From the NCBI GenBank assembly GCA_023400335.1, contig JAEXFF010000241.1, positions 1 to 12,566 of the forward strand: a stretch of 12,566 bases of DNA, in the 5' to 3' direction. A model generated the notes under the pieces. The model had not been told where the DNA came from. It worked only from the letters and a program-made list of their open reading frames with translations, and made no database searches. This DNA comes from Bacteroidota bacterium. GTDB taxonomy: Bacteria > Bacteroidota > Bacteroidia > Bacteroidales > Marinifilaceae. Position numbers and translations under genes: made by a program. Below, in pieces: positions 1 through 8,078 of the stretch. Each line of letters starts with the position of its first letter. The first letter of the stretch is position 1.

Positions 1-78
1 TGGCTCGGTAGTGCTTTAAGAACTTTTCTGTTTTACCTTCGTTTTATAGAAGACAAGAGAGAATTAAAAGTAAAGATT

Positions 79-1479
79 ATGCGATATAGATATGAGAGAG
101 ATACGATGGGAGAAGTAAGGGTACCTGAAGATGCTTATTACGGTGCTCAGACACAGAGAAGTATTGATAATTTTAATATTGTGGTTGACCGGGATCGGAT
201 GCCGGCAGAAATGATCCGGGCTTTTGCCTGGCTAAAGAAAGCTGCAGCTTTGACAAACCGGGCATCAGGCGTTTTATCTCCGGAAAAAACAGATTTGATT
301 GCTAAGGTTTGTGATGAGATATTAGCGGGGAAATGGGAAGATCAGTTTCCACTGGTCGTCTGGCAGACAGGGAGCGGAACTCAGACCAATATGAATGTGA
401 ATGAAGTAATCGCTAACCGGGGACATGTATTGAATGGAGGGAAATTGACGGATACAAACAAAATTTTGAGTGCTAATGACGATGTCAATAAGTCGCAATC
501 TTCCAACGATACTTTCCCGACAGCTATGCATATTGCAGCTTATAAGGTATTGGTGGAAAAGACGATTCCGGGATTGGAGAAACTGCGGGATACTCTGGCT
601 CAGAAAAAGGATGAATTTAAAACTGTTGTGAAGATTGGAAGAACTCATTTTATGGATGCTACCCCGCTTACTCTGGGGCAGGAATTCAGCGGTTATGTCT
701 CTCAACTGGAACATGGAATACAGGCTATAAAAAATACATTGCCTCATTTGGCAGAATTGGCATTGGGAGGAACGGCCGTCGGGACCGGTCTGAATACCCC
801 TCCGGAATATGCAGAACATGTGGCTGCTAAAATTGCCGAATTGACAGGTTTACCATTTGTATCGGCTTCTAATAAGTTTGAAGCACTGGCTACTCAGGAT
901 GCTTTGGTTGAGGCACACGGAGCATTGAAAACAGTTGCCGTCAGTTTAATGAAAATTGCGAATGATATCCGGATGCTTAGTTCGGGACCCCGTGCGGGAA
1001 TAGGCGAAATCCGCATTCCTGAAAATGAACCCGGTTCTTCTATTATGCCGGGAAAGGTGAATCCTACACAGTGTGAAGCCCTGACAATGATTGCTGCCCA
1101 GGTTTTGGGAAATGACGTTGCCATTAATGTGGGCGGAGCAACCGGGCATTTTGAATTAAATGTATTTAAACCGGTGATCATTTATAATTTTCTGCACAGT
1201 GCCCGTCTGATCGGAGAAGGATGTTTTAATTTTACCGGGCGTTGTGCCATCGGAATTGTACCGGTATACGATACCATCCATAAACATTTAAACGATTCCC
1301 TGATGCTGGTAACAGCGCTGAATCCTCATATCGGTTATTATAAAGCAGCTGAAATTGCTCGGAAAGCTTATCTGGAAAATAAAACGCTAAAAGCAGCAGC
1401 TGTCGAACTGAAATATGTCACGGCGGAAGAATTTGACCGTTGGGTGAATCCTGCCGATATGGTCGGTAAAATTTCCTGA
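79..1479 (+). CDS. fumC: Class II fumarate hydratase (fumarase C)
   Basis: Catalyses reversible hydration of fumarate to L-malate in the cytoplasm, in the TCA cycle or its reductive branch, without an iron-sulfur cluster. The 466-residue length is normal for class II. Seen in the protein: the substrate loop GSGTQTNMN (about 98-106), [11 protein letters not shown] (141-151), GRTH with His190, and the signature [11 protein letters not shown] (319-329). His190 and Ser320 correspond to the catalytic His188 and Ser318 of E. coli FumC, a constant offset of two residues. The ATG start gives an N-terminus ([20 protein letters not shown]) that fits the family, so the start is likely correct. The nearest neighbour is the MATE gene 100 bases downstream, which has its own promoter-like element, so the two need not be co-transcribed. 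The fumarase family is certain; aspartase and argininosuccinate lyase relatives are less likely given the overall match. Confidence 0.97.
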   Translation: MRYRYERDTMGEVRVPEDAYYGAQTQRSIDNFNIVVDRDRMPAEMIRAFAWLKKAAALTNRASGVLSPEKTDLIAKVCDEILAGKWEDQFPLVVWQTGSGTQTNMNVNEVIANRGHVLNGGKLTDTNKILSANDDVNKSQSSNDTFPTAMHIAAYKVLVEKTIPGLEKLRDTLAQKKDEFKTVVKIGRTHFMDATPLTLGQEFSGYVSQLEHGIQAIKNTLPHLAELALGGTAVGTGLNTPPEYAEHVAAKIAELTGLPFVSASNKFEALATQDALVEAHGALKTVAVSLMKIANDIRMLSSGPRAGIGEIRIPENEPGSSIMPGKVNPTQCEALTMIAAQVLGNDVAINVGGATGHFELNVFKPVIIYNFLHSARLIGEGCFNFTGRCAIGIVPVYDTIHKHLNDSLMLVTALNPHIGYYKAAEIARKAYLENKTLKAAAVELKYVTAEEFDRWVNPADMVGKIS

Positions 1480-1559
1480 AGGTAAGGGAAACGGAATAAA
1501 AGGTTATTTTCTTTTCAGGAGTGAATGTTTATTTCGTTCCTGCTTTGGAGTAGATTCAG

Positions 1560-1567
1560 TATCTTTG
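1560..1567 (+). promoter_or_regulatory. Bacteroides-type -7 promoter element for the MATE gene
   Basis: TATCTTTG matches the Bacteroidota -7 consensus TAnnTTTG exactly. The -33 box is weak: no TTTG lies at 19-21 bases upstream, and the nearest TTTG (1544-1547) is only 12 bases away. Transcription would start at about 1571-1575, just before the ATG at 1583, giving a very short leader. The element overlaps the TTG at 1565 that would give a longer reading frame, which argues against that start. Confidence 0.4.
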
Positions 1568-1582
1568 CTGAAAATTCCGGGT

Positions 1583-2935
1583 ATGAACCGTAAAATATTA
1601 CGTCTGGCTTTACCTTCCATTGTGTCCAATATCACCGTTCCTTTGTTGGGATTGGTAGATGTGACAATCGTCGGCCATTTGGGTGCAACCGCTTATATAG
1701 GAGCTATTGCAGTGGGGGGCTTACTCTTTAATATTTTATACTGGAATTTCGGTTTTCTGCGGATGGGTACCAGCGGTTTGACCTCCCAGGCTTATGGCAG
1801 GAAAGATGCTGCCGGAGAAATGCGGGTATTGGTACAGGCTGTAGGGGTTGGACTGATATCCGCTTTGGCTATATTGATTTTACAATATCCTGTAGAACGT
1901 TTGGCATTTTATTTACTGGATACCAGTGCAGAAGTGGAACATTATGCGGTTACTTATTTCAGGGTTTGTGTGTGGGGAGCACCTGCCGTTTTGATGATGT
2001 ACGGGTTTAAAGGCTGGTTTATCGGTATGCAGAATTCCCGTTTCCCTATGTATATTGCCATCGCTGTGAATATTATCAATATTCTGTGTAGCCTTTGTTT
2101 TGTTTTTGTATTGGGAATGAAGGTGGAAGGGGTCGCTTTGGGAACTGTGGTGGCCGAATATTCGGGTTTGCTCATCGCACTGTTTTTATGGCTGAGACAG
2201 TATAAGGTTCTCCGTCCTTTTATAACCATACGGTCAAGCCTTCAATGGAAGGCGATGAAACGTTTTTTTGCTGTCAACCGGGATATTTTTCTTCGTACCG
2301 TTTGTTTGATCGCAGTCACTACCTTTTTTACTTCCAGCGGGGCGAGACAAGGAAATATTATCCTGGCCGTCAATACATTGTTAATGCAGCTGTTTACTTT
2401 ATTTTCCTATATTATGGATGGGTTCGCCTATGCTGCAGAGGCATTGACGGGAAGATATGTGGGAGCTTGTGATTTATCCAAACTCCGGCAGGCTGTCCGC
2501 AATTTGTTCGGTTGGGGCATCGGTTTATCGGCTTGTTTTACTTTGCTGTACGGGATAGGAGGACAGAATTTTTTGGGTTTATTGACCAATGATGCGGAAG
2601 TTATCCGGACTTCTGCAAACTATTTTTATTGGGTGCTGGCGATTCCTTTTGCTGGTTTTGCTGCTTTTCTATGGGATGGTATCTTAATCGGTGCCACGGC
2701 AACCCGGCAAATGCTGTGGGCTATGGCAGTCGCTGCCGGGGCCTTTTTTATGATTTATTATGGGTTTTCGGGGAGAACGGATAATCATATTCTCTGGCTT
2801 GCTTTTCTGGTATATCTTTCCCTCAGGGGGGTGATGCAAACCGTTTGGGGACGGATTATATTTTCGACTGCATACCTGCAGAAAATAAAGAATAAGGTAT
2901 TTTCAGAACTAAAATCCCCCGATCAACAAATGTGA
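1583..2935 (+). CDS. MATE family efflux transporter (DinF-like)
   Basis: An inner-membrane cation-coupled exporter of the MATE family, which moves drugs, toxins or metabolites out of the cell. The protein of 451 residues is rich in long hydrophobic segments, compatible with the usual 12 membrane helices in two bundles. The N-terminus (NRKILRLALPSIVSNITVPLLG, then VDVTIVGHLG) is a typical DinF-branch MATE first helix with its conserved Asp, and the tail is short and basic. I chose the ATG at 1583 rather than the in-frame TTG at 1565, because the TTG lies inside a -7 promoter element and the extra six residues are not family-like. The substrate cannot be predicted. It lies downstream of fumC on the same strand and ends 158 bases before the next gene's preferred start. 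Confidence 0.92.
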   Translation: MNRKILRLALPSIVSNITVPLLGLVDVTIVGHLGATAYIGAIAVGGLLFNILYWNFGFLRMGTSGLTSQAYGRKDAAGEMRVLVQAVGVGLISALAILILQYPVERLAFYLLDTSAEVEHYAVTYFRVCVWGAPAVLMMYGFKGWFIGMQNSRFPMYIAIAVNIINILCSLCFVFVLGMKVEGVALGTVVAEYSGLLIALFLWLRQYKVLRPFITIRSSLQWKAMKRFFAVNRDIFLRTVCLIAVTTFFTSSGARQGNIILAVNTLLMQLFTLFSYIMDGFAYAAEALTGRYVGACDLSKLRQAVRNLFGWGIGLSACFTLLYGIGGQNFLGLLTNDAEVIRTSANYFYWVLAIPFAGFAAFLWDGILIGATATRQMLWAMAVAAGAFFMIYYGFSGRTDNHILWLAFLVYLSLRGVMQTVWGRIIFSTAYLQKIKNKVFSELKSPDQQM

Positions 2936-3093
2936 TAAAAAATCATATTTTATACGAAATATTTATTAGCCCTTGTTTTTTACCGAAATTAGTTTAATTT
3001 TATAAAGCACTTCGTTGCGTGTTGTTTCCTTCCAGACTCCTGTTAAGAGGAGGATTGTTTATATCTCTGTCTTACATTTTAATTTTTCAGTAT

Positions 3094-4449
3094 ATGAAAT
3101 GGGGTATTGTCATTTTCATGTGCATAGCCTGGGGCTGTCAGCATGAACCCGAACCCTGGACGGATGAAGGAAAAGGAATTCCTGTATTTGTCCGGGCCGG
3201 AGATGGAATGAACGAATTACCGCCCGTTACGGGCTATCAGGTGTTTGTGTATGATGAAAAAAGCCGGGAAACCGGTTTTTATGAATGTAATCCGGTTGGT
3301 ACGGCCGGTGACCAGTTTAATCTGGAACTTCCTGCCGGAACGTATACCGGCTTTTGTATGGTTAACGTTGACGATAAAGCTGTACGGGAATATAGTAAAA
3401 CCAAAACGCCTCTCCAGATTTTTATTAAATTGAAAAAAACAGAAGAAGGTTACTGCGAGACGAAAGATTATTTATTGGGACAAACGGATTTTACCATACT
3501 GGAAGATCAGCAGGAAGCCGTAGTGTTCGATCTGGAAAGAAAGGTGGCCCGATTGAGGGTAATTGTAGAAAATGTTCCTCCGGAAATGAATAATTTGATG
3601 TTACATATTTCTTCTATTCCGGAAAAAATGAATTTGTACGGGGAATATACCGAAAGTGAACAAACAGTGGTAAAAAGAGCAGAACCGGCTCAGAACGGTA
3701 TATCTACTACTTCCGTATTATTATTTCCGGCCCGGGAAAGTTGCGGGCTTTTTTTCTCTTATAAAATGGGAGCTACTTCTTATACGACAAGCGTGCATCA
3801 ATTGAGTGCTTTGCAGGCAAACCGGATTACCGAAATCAGGGCTGTTCTGGGACAACCCGGAGAAGGGGATTTCTCCGATTTTCAGGTGAATATAAAAGGT
3901 TGGGATGAAGACGTCATCTATGATAAAGACTGGTATATTGATATTCCTGCAGCTTGTAAAGGAGAAGGGAACGGCGTAAATCTGGTGAAAAACGGCGGAT
4001 TTGAAGAAGGGAAATGGGCAGGCTTGCCTTTGGGATGGAGTCTGGGGGCAGGCGGTACCGATCGCCAGGCCATCCGTGTTAATTCTCCCGTCTTAGAAGG
4101 TAAAAAAGCCGTTTGTTTGGAAGGTAAAACTTATCTTTATCAGGATGTTCCCGTAAGGGGGGATGCCTGTTATCAGTTTCAGATGTATGCCAATAGCGTG
4201 TCGGAAGAAGTAAAATGGCGCTGGTGGTGTACTTGGATGTCGGGTACGACCAGTCTGCCTTCGGAAGATATCCGTACTTCCGACTATTATTATCAGACCC
4301 AGGGTTATGTAGACGTATTCCGTAAACAGGTTTTCCGGTCTCCGGCTACAGCCAATAAATTAAGGGTGGAAATCCGGACTTATACCCCTACTCTGGTGTC
4401 CGGAATCGGATTGTATGTTGACGGCGTCAGTGTGGAATTAGTAGAATAG
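3094..4449 (+). CDS. FimB/Mfa2-like surface lipoprotein with a C-terminal carbohydrate-binding-like domain
   Basis: Probably an outer-membrane lipoprotein. From the ATG at 3094 the protein has a short signal peptide ending in the lipobox IAWGC, so Cys15 would be lipidated. A GTG at 3019 opens a longer frame, but that puts 25 extra residues, themselves hydrophobic, before this signal, so I prefer the ATG. Residues about 28-285 resemble the two beta-sandwich domains of FimB/Mfa2 fimbrial anchor lipoproteins: a strand pattern with LPAGTY, then DLERKVARLRVIVEN, then RITEIRAVLG and VNIKGWDED. From about 296 the sequence (NLVKNGGFEEG, later LYVDGVSVELVE) looks like a galactose-binding or CBM-type jelly roll rich in Trp and Tyr. 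No fimbrillin genes are adjacent, so it may be an adhesin or glycan binder rather than a fimbrial anchor. The lipoprotein call is firm; the domain names are by pattern recognition. Confidence 0.7.
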   Translation: MKWGIVIFMCIAWGCQHEPEPWTDEGKGIPVFVRAGDGMNELPPVTGYQVFVYDEKSRETGFYECNPVGTAGDQFNLELPAGTYTGFCMVNVDDKAVREYSKTKTPLQIFIKLKKTEEGYCETKDYLLGQTDFTILEDQQEAVVFDLERKVARLRVIVENVPPEMNNLMLHISSIPEKMNLYGEYTESEQTVVKRAEPAQNGISTTSVLLFPARESCGLFFSYKMGATSYTTSVHQLSALQANRITEIRAVLGQPGEGDFSDFQVNIKGWDEDVIYDKDWYIDIPAACKGEGNGVNLVKNGGFEEGKWAGLPLGWSLGAGGTDRQAIRVNSPVLEGKKAVCLEGKTYLYQDVPVRGDACYQFQMYANSVSEEVKWRWWCTWMSGTTSLPSEDIRTSDYYYQTQGYVDVFRKQVFRSPATANKLRVEIRTYTPTLVSGIGLYVDGVSVELVE

Positions 4450-4678
4450 AAAAAGAAGAAGGGGAATGAAAAAATAATAGGGAAAGAAAAACTATTGTAA
4501 AAGTGTAGTGTTCTGTGTATTGCAGGAGGGGAAGTTGCTGGTTTGCCGGCATTTTCTGAGGAATTTACCGGGTGGGGAATAAGTAGAATATGAAGATTTG
4601 ATTTTAATGTCGTCAAACCGGCAATTTGATTTACGGATTATCACTGAATAGCGTGTTAAATATAATGATGTATAAAAT

Positions 4679-4714
4679 TCCCTGCTGAACAGCTATAATC
4701 TGTTGCAGCAGGGA
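4679..4714 (-). terminator. Rho-independent-type terminator ending the minus-strand operon
   Basis: A near-perfect 14-bp stem (left arm 4679-4692, right arm 4700-4714, one bulged G at 4705) with the 7-base loop CTATAAT. Read on the minus strand it begins 17 bases after the stop codon at 4731 and is followed by AATTTTAT. On the plus strand a run of six T lies about a dozen bases beyond the stem, so it may also stop transcription from the converging lipoprotein gene. The remaining 4450-4678 region shows no gene I can support. Confidence 0.75.
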
Positions 4715-4730
4715 GATTCTTAGGAATTTT

Positions 4731-5477
4731 TTATTCACTTAATTTTTGGACAGTTTCTTTATACAAACGATATAAAGACTGGAATAATTCATATCCGGTA
4801 AATTTTCCGTCTGTACCAATTCCTAATGTTGTATCACAGGAGCTGAAAAATTTATCGTCTGTCAGCTGTTGGCCCTTTTGAATAAAATGAGGATAGAAAG
4901 TGCTGACCCAGTAATTCCTATCTTTGGCGTCAAAGGTAACACTTCCTTTGGTAGAGGGGAATCGGGAAACGTACTTTTCCAGCATTTGGGCACAATTCAG
5001 TAATTCAATATTTTCTGTTAGTATTTTTATATTTGTCTTATTGAAGTTTTGCAAGCGATACTCTACCATCGCTTTAAACAGACGATACAAAAATTGAAAT
5101 AGTTCTTCTCCGTTAAATGTTCCGTCTATGCCTATCCCTAAAGGGGTTGCGGTGTTATTCCCGCTGTAAAAACGGTCATCCGGTAGTTGAGGACCTTTCC
5201 GGACCAGGTTCGGATAATAGTTATTGATCCAGCGCTTCATGTCTTCGCCTTCAAGTGTCCTGCATCCTTTTTCTTTGGGGAAATAAGATACATATTTTTC
5301 CAGCATCCGGGCACATTCCTTTATTTCATGGAATTCTTTTTCGGAGATTCCTGAGGTACTGCCTGCAAATTTATTTCTGATATTTTGCAGGAGTGCATTT
5401 GCCGGTTGTGTTTCTCCTGCAGGGACGAAATTTCTGTCTATGGGATGCGGTTTATTGTTTAAATCCTTAAAATCCAT
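4731..5477 (-). CDS. Unrecognised protein with a tandem ~80-residue duplication
   Basis: I do not recognise a family. The 248-residue protein has a 50-residue N-terminal segment without a signal peptide or membrane helix, then two copies of one module: residues 54-135 and 161-240. The copies share roughly half of their residues, including CA-MLEKYVS, FP..KG, YP....KG.QL.DD.F and the end LGIG.DG.F.G.ELFQ.LYRL. This end loosely resembles an EF-hand loop (Asp-Gly, then Glu at the last position) but lacks the first two acidic ligands, so calcium binding is doubtful. The conserved aromatic and charged positions suggest a small helical ligand-binding domain. It is the last gene before the terminator and follows the muramidase gene after a 101-base gap. 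A role as partner, inhibitor or substrate-binding protein for the muramidase is possible only by position. Confidence 0.75.
   Translation of the reverse strand: MDFKDLNNKPHPIDRNFVPAGETQPANALLQNIRNKFAGSTSGISEKEFHEIKECARMLEKYVSYFPKEKGCRTLEGEDMKRWINNYYPNLVRKGPQLPDDRFYSGNNTATPLGIGIDGTFNGEELFQFLYRLFKAMVEYRLQNFNKTNIKILTENIELLNCAQMLEKYVSRFPSTKGSVTFDAKDRNYWVSTFYPHFIQKGQQLTDDKFFSSCDTTLGIGTDGKFTGYELFQSLYRLYKETVQKLSE
4758..4997 (-). repeat. Copy 2 of duplicated protein module
   Basis: Encodes residues 161-240 of the same protein and is separated from copy 1 by a 25-residue linker. It keeps the same motif order (CAQMLEKYVS, YP, KGQQLTDD, LGIGTDGKF, ELFQSLYRLYK) but lacks two residues before LGIG. Confidence 0.85.
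5073..5318 (-). repeat. Copy 1 of duplicated protein module
   Basis: Encodes residues 54-135 of the protein at 4731-5477. It aligns with copy 2 (4758-4997) with one two-residue gap and about 44 identical positions out of 80. Divergence at the protein level suggests an old duplication rather than a recent one. Confidence 0.85.
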
Positions 5478-5578
5478 GATGTTCTCTTTTTTTAATTTAT
5501 ATAAATAAGATCTATGACGATGAGTAATTTAATTTCTCTCCGGACGGCCTTACTCTTTTGGAAAAGAAAAATTAGGGT

Positions 5579-6100
5579 TCAACTTGAAAAAATAAGAGCA
5601 TTAATCCGGTTTTTCCATCCTTTCAGAAATTTAGTATTTTCCGGACGTTTCTCACAAATAGCGTCAATATAGTCCAAACGTGCTTGTTTGAAGCGGCCAA
5701 AGAGTTCCGCTGCAGAATAATAGGTGTTTAGAGCCGTTATGGTACGGCTACCGACAATGCCGTCAGCAGTAACCCCTAAAATTTTCTGTGGAATACGAAT
5801 ACCATATACTCCGGAGGTCCAGACCCAATCCACCAGAATATTGGCGACCGGCTGGTTTTTTATTTCATCACCTCTCCATCTGTCCCAATACATACTTTTC
5901 ATGATTTCAAACCATTTTTCTTGTGTAAGTTGTTTTAAATCGGTTAAACTGGGCTGGGGAAGGGCTTTTTTTTGACAATATTTTTCATAAGTAGCAAAAG
6001 TCACCCCCCTGTTGGTTGCTCCTCCCAAATCGTTTGGGTCATTGACGAATCCTCCTTCCCAACGGAGAATAAAAGGTACTAATAACTTTACATCTGCCAT
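5579..6100 (-). CDS. GH108-family N-acetylmuramidase (endolysin-like peptidoglycan hydrolase)
   Basis: Predicted to cleave the glycan backbone of peptidoglycan. The N-terminal half carries the GH108 hallmark: RWEGG with Glu15 as the expected catalytic acid, followed by NDPNDLGGATNRGVT. The C-terminal half (about 95-170; GVTADGIVGSRTITALN, then FGRFKQARLDYID and FLKGWKNRI) matches the small peptidoglycan-binding domain that usually accompanies GH108. The length of 173 residues is typical of complete members such as phage endolysins and ZliS/SpmX-type proteins. There is no signal peptide or membrane segment, so access to the wall would need a holin-like route, another secretion system or lysis. 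No phage genes surround it. It lies between a probably exported unknown protein (100-base gap) and the duplicated-module protein (101-base gap). Family assignment is strong; the biological role is open. Confidence 0.9.
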   Translation of the reverse strand: MADVKLLVPFILRWEGGFVNDPNDLGGATNRGVTFATYEKYCQKKALPQPSLTDLKQLTQEKWFEIMKSMYWDRWRGDEIKNQPVANILVDWVWTSGVYGIRIPQKILGVTADGIVGSRTITALNTYYSAAELFGRFKQARLDYIDAICEKRPENTKFLKGWKNRINALIFSS

Positions 6101-6200
6101 AATAAATAATTTTAATCATTTATATTAGAGTGATTTAACTGAGTGATAATGGTTTTATATCCATGTAAACGAAAGAATTTCCTTATCTGGATTTGATATT

Positions 6201-6680
6201 TTATTCTGTTTCTTTATAAAAATCCACTTTGAATTCCCCGGATGTTCCGTTGGAAGTTTCTATACAGAGACGGGCGAACAAAATTTCGTTTTTCATTGTT
6301 GTCCCTATTTTTGTCCTGAAAGGATATTTGCATTCAATGAGTTTCAGAAAACATTTGCCTTCAGATACCGGGGAGGAAGTGATGAGGTATTTTGCTGTAT
6401 TTCTCACGCTTGTATTGTCTGTAGGCCGTATTGCGTTGAAAAGCAGGTAGGCATCCAGATTTTTTTTAGCATGAACAATCCATTTATTTTTTCCTTCTTG
6501 CTTTCTTATTTTCATATCAGCAGCAACTTGACGGACCATATATTCCTCCAGCCTTTTACTCCATTTTTGCAGAAATACTGTCTCTGTGGCGTTTGGCTGT
6601 ATGCAGTCCTGTTTCTGTTCTGAGGCGAAAGCCGGAAAAATAAGGCCGGCAAGTTTTTTAATCAACCGTATCAAGAACAT
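6201..6680 (-). CDS. Probable exported protein of unknown function
   Basis: I do not recognise this 159-residue protein. The N-terminus (MFLIRLIKKLAGLIFPAFASE) has a basic stretch followed by a short hydrophobic run and a possible signal peptidase I site after AFA (residue 19), so export to the periplasm is plausible but not certain. The rest is soluble with alternating strands, with Cys26, Cys109 and Cys116 among few cysteines. Its start overlaps the end of the preceding lipoprotein gene by 23 bases in another frame, which suggests translational coupling. It precedes the muramidase gene by 100 bases. It could act with the lipoprotein at the envelope; nothing in the sequence shows a catalytic role. 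Confidence 0.75.
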   Translation of the reverse strand: MFLIRLIKKLAGLIFPAFASEQKQDCIQPNATETVFLQKWSKRLEEYMVRQVAADMKIRKQEGKNKWIVHAKKNLDAYLLFNAIRPTDNTSVRNTAKYLITSSPVSEGKCFLKLIECKYPFRTKIGTTMKNEILFARLCIETSNGTSGEFKVDFYKETE

Positions 6681-7116
6681 TGGATTTCCTAAAAATTAAG
6701 GTGTAACTTTGTTTACTGTTATTGAAAATGATGCTCACTTTAGCGATATCTTTTAAATGTTCCGGATTCTCTGTATAATAAACTTTCACTAATTTTGATT
6801 CATACTTATAGCTGTTTGTTTGTTCGTCGACAAGTAAAAAATTTTTCGTATGCAGCAAAATCATTTGGTGTACAAATACCAAAGCTGCAATGTTATTTTT
6901 AACATTTTTATAAAATACGGTTGAACCTTTCGGTTTCCCATAAGATAATTCCTGAAGGATATCCCGGGCAGCTTTTTCTATTTCAATTGCCTCTTTGTCC
7001 TCAACGGAGGATTTTGTTTCTTCTCTTGTTTTTATTCCGGAAGTATTGCTACATGTTGTGTTCATACAGGCTATACCTAAGAAAAGACACAACAAAACAG
7101 ATAAAATTTGTTTCAT
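6658..7116 (-). CDS. Small lipoprotein of unknown function
   Basis: A 152-residue predicted lipoprotein. The signal peptide MKQILSVLLCLFLGIAC ends in a clear lipobox (LGIAC), making Cys17 the lipidated residue. A Ser/Thr/Glu/Lys-rich linker (about 18-46) leads to a mixed alpha/beta domain of about 100 residues with no motif I recognise. It begins 11 bases after the zinc-ribbon gene and its 3' end overlaps the next gene by 23 bases, so all three are very likely in one transcript. It would anchor some part of this module to the cell envelope, probably the outer membrane. Confidence 0.85.
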   Translation of the reverse strand: MKQILSVLLCLFLGIACMNTTCSNTSGIKTREETKSSVEDKEAIEIEKAARDILQELSYGKPKGSTVFYKNVKNNIAALVFVHQMILLHTKNFLLVDEQTNSYKYESKLVKVYYTENPEHLKDIAKVSIIFNNSKQSYTLIFRKSNVLDTVD

Positions 7117-7127
7117 AATGATTTTTT

Positions 7128-7346
7128 TTAACGATTAAAGTGACTGGATTTTTCGACACATTTTACTGCTTCGTCCACTTTTTTCAGGGCTTTTAGTGCC
7201 GCTTGTGATTGCGGACGATTAACGGTCAGACGGAGGTTACAATGAGGGCATACGATTGCCCCCTCGTATAACAATTGCCTGATATCTATCGGAATGAAGC
7301 CCGCACATCCGGGACATTCCATTCCATTCATTTTTTCTGTTTGCAT
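7128..7346 (-). CDS. Small double-CPxC zinc-ribbon protein
   Basis: A 72-residue protein with CPGC (Cys11, Cys14) and CPHC (Cys33, Cys36), the usual arrangement for one four-cysteine zinc ribbon. The last 25 residues form a likely amphipathic helix (ALKALKKVDEAVKCVEK). Such small ribbons can bind nucleic acids or act as structural protein-interaction modules; the sequence does not decide. In-frame Met6 and Met9 are alternative starts, with all four cysteines kept. Spacing of 11 bases on both sides ties it to the DUF2589 gene upstream and the lipoprotein gene downstream. Confidence 0.85.
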   Translation of the reverse strand: MQTEKMNGMECPGCAGFIPIDIRQLLYEGAIVCPHCNLRLTVNRPQSQAALKALKKVDEAVKCVEKSSHFNR

Positions 7347-7357
7347 GATTTGTTTTA

Positions 7358-8047
7358 TTATTCTTTTTCTACTTCTTTCTGTATTTGTGAATTATCCCGT
7401 TCTTCTGTTTTCTCCTGATCTTCACCATTCTCCTGAAAAGGGATTGCTTTTTCAGGAGGTTGGGATATGTCCGTTACCATGTTGTTAACTGCTTTGTTGA
7501 GCAAAGCAGACAAGCCTCCAGGCATGTCTGACTGTCTCATTTTCATATGTATTTTCATATTGGCTGTAAGGCTGCTCTGGCGGTTTTCCGATTTGGATCC
7601 GTGAGAACCGGAAACCGGAGCCAAAGTGACCCGTAAACGGGTATCTTCTTTCTTGGAAACATCAGGTTCACTGGCCTGTCCATCTTTAAAGGAAAAGGAC
7701 GACTGTTGTTGTTTACTGAATGCATCCAATACCTGAATGTCGAAATCGAAGTCGGCTTCCTGTACTTGTAATAAGGGTAAGGGGACAAGGGTCAGTAAAG
7801 GAATACTGACGGACTGTTTGCGGTTTCCGTTTATATCATGGCCTGTATAATTAAACGTCAGCATACGTAATGCCCCTACTTTTCCGGAGACCGGGTCATA
7901 CGATTCGAACGTTATTTTAAACAGATAATCCAGATAGCGCTGTGCAGAAAGTGAGTCAGCATCGATTGTTGCCAGCAGAGGACCGGCAATTAGTTCTTTC
8001 AGTTCCATTACTTGACTGCTTACCCGTTCCTTTTTATTCTTACTCAT
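7358..8047 (-). CDS. DUF2589-family protein (second copy, acidic tail)
   Basis: A 229-residue DUF2589-type protein of unknown function. Family marks are the N-terminal helix IAGPLLATIDADSLSAQRYLDYL (about 20-42), the strand block SIPLLTLVPLPLLQVQEADFDFDI (81-104), and the end MKIHMKMRQSDMPGGLSALLNKA (164-186). These correspond in order to the same blocks of the larger DUF2589 protein at 8902-9939. The middle (about 111-160) is Ser/Gln/Lys-rich and probably flexible, and the last 30 residues are highly charged (Glu, Gln, Lys). No signal peptide or membrane segment, so it is likely cytoplasmic. It follows the unrecognised gene at 8079-8855 after 31 bases. Two paralogues in one operon suggest a hetero-oligomer, which is inference. 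Confidence 0.8.
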   Translation of the reverse strand: MSKNKKERVSSQVMELKELIAGPLLATIDADSLSAQRYLDYLFKITFESYDPVSGKVGALRMLTFNYTGHDINGNRKQSVSIPLLTLVPLPLLQVQEADFDFDIQVLDAFSKQQQSSFSFKDGQASEPDVSKKEDTRLRVTLAPVSGSHGSKSENRQSSLTANMKIHMKMRQSDMPGGLSALLNKAVNNMVTDISQPPEKAIPFQENGEDQEKTEERDNSQIQKEVEKE

Positions 8048-8078
8048 GGTTCATTGCTTTTAATTAGATGATAAAAAA

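Noticed and set aside
34..41. TACCTTCG as a -7 box for fumC
   Set aside because: One mismatch to TAnnTTTG and no -33-like TTTG at the right distance; too weak to list as a promoter.
3019..3093. GTG start that extends the lipoprotein by 25 residues
   Set aside because: The extension places a second hydrophobic stretch ahead of a complete lipoprotein signal peptide; the ATG at 3094 gives a normal short signal with lipobox.
4380..4616. 78-residue minus-strand frame beyond the lipoprotein gene
   Set aside because: It overlaps the 3' end of the lipoprotein gene antisense and has low-complexity Phe/Ser/Pro content; it also lies past the strong terminator at 4679-4714.
5495..5506. Palindrome ATTTATATAAAT upstream of the duplicated-module gene
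   Set aside because: Purely A/T and expected by chance in this composition; no promoter boxes around it.
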